From Halodesulfovibrio sp. MK-HDV (GTDB lineage: Bacteria; Desulfobacterota; Desulfovibrionia; Desulfovibrionales; Desulfovibrionaceae): a stretch of DNA of 64,000 nucleotides. Below, piece after piece: positions 63,864 through 64,000 of the stretch. The stretch's first letter is position 1. The number at the start of each line of letters is the position of its first letter. Location of the stretch: NCBI RefSeq assembly GCF_009914765.1, contig NZ_WYDS01000017.1, positions 1 through 64,000 of the forward strand, written 5' to 3'. Both the position numbers and the translations under genes were made by a program. The notes under the pieces were generated by a model that worked only from the letters and a program-made list of their open reading frames with translations, was not told where the DNA came from and ran no database searches.

Positions 63864-64000
63864 TTAGTTCTTACCACAACATTTTTTGTATTTTTTGCCA
63901 GAACCACAAGGGCAAGCGTCGTTACGGCCCACTTTTGGAGCTTCGCGACGGAAGGTGTCGTGGTTCTGAACCATACCTTCAACGTAGTACCAGTCGTCGC
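63864..64000 (-). CDS. SEC-C motif metal-binding protein, C-terminal part only
   Basis: Only the last 44 codons lie in the window; the 5' part is beyond position 64000. The end reads [20 protein letters not shown] plus two residues, the SEC-C zinc-binding motif (C-P-C ... C-C) found at the end of SecA and in many small metal-binding proteins. The stretch before it ([16 protein letters not shown]) does not look like the SecA linker, so a stand-alone SEC-C protein, such as the PBPRA1643 type, is more likely. The full length cannot be judged. Confidence 0.75.
   Translation of the reverse strand, partial: DDWYYVEGMVQNHDTFRREAPKVGRNDACPCGSGKKYKKCCGKN

Overview
The window looks like a chromosomal segment of a marine Desulfovibrio-type sulfate reducer (Desulfovibrionaceae; moderate-to-low GC and gene content would fit Halodesulfovibrio, which is inference). 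Supporting signs are the oxygen-defence genes desulfoferrodoxin, rubredoxin and rubredoxin:oxygen oxidoreductase, a short-loop cytochrome bd oxidase, two FMN- or FAD/Fe-S-type 2-hydroxy-acid dehydrogenases, SelB, a ferredoxin-nitroreductase and a MoeA carrying a periplasmic-binding-like domain. I see no prophage, CRISPR array or intact insertion sequence. One tRNA gene (Leu, CAG) is present.

Layout. 0.2-13 kb: a frameshifted hydantoinase/oxoprolinase gene, a small unknown gene, SelB, YjbQ, a ferredoxin-nitroreductase, a Na/Pi cotransporter behind a good Pho box, a universal stress protein, a gene-free stretch holding a candidate structured RNA, a GNAT acetyltransferase and a coupled moeA-PEBP pair. 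13-22 kb: an alpha-hydroxy-acid oxidase with its FadR-type regulator (two operator palindromes), a CLC chloride channel, RibF, tRNA-Leu with a duplicated downstream hairpin, a lipoprotein, an M23 peptidase, and a DsbB-like protein preceded by a 51-residue membrane protein. 22-30 kb: a MarR/MFS pair, HemW, a zinc phospholipase C-like exoprotein, a trmN6/aldolase-like/membrane-protein operon and the flavodiiron oxidase. 30-39 kb: rubredoxin and desulfoferrodoxin, MltG, RuvX, a very large FAD/Fe-S D-lactate dehydrogenase-type protein, and a tightly packed TIM-barrel/CobU/DHH operon. 39-49 kb: an EndoQ-like PHP nuclease fused to a UvrD-type helicase, a polar amino-acid ABC transporter, alanine dehydrogenase and an M48 peptidase. 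49-64 kb: alkaline phosphatase, YibE/F, YccF, glutamate dehydrogenase, a receiver/PPDK-N signalling-type protein, a DedA-like membrane protein, two universal stress proteins, cydAB and the end of a SEC-C protein.

How genes work together. Lactate/2-hydroxy-acid oxidation (two enzymes and a regulator), amino-nitrogen metabolism (ABC transporter, ald, gdhA), phosphate supply (Na/Pi symporter, alkaline phosphatase) and oxygen/stress tolerance (rbo-rub, roo, cydAB, three Usp proteins) are the main themes. The second uspA of the right-hand cluster and cydA share a 42-bp upstream block with an FNR-like core, which suggests co-regulation.

The most striking non-coding feature is a family of large imperfect palindromes with a bidirectional terminator at the centre. 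There are nine copies or half copies, every one at a gene 3' end and none in a divergent promoter region. One copy supplies the last codons and stop of yibE/F, and another supplies the apparent ribosome binding site of a downstream gene. The most interesting protein is the EndoQ-UvrD fusion.
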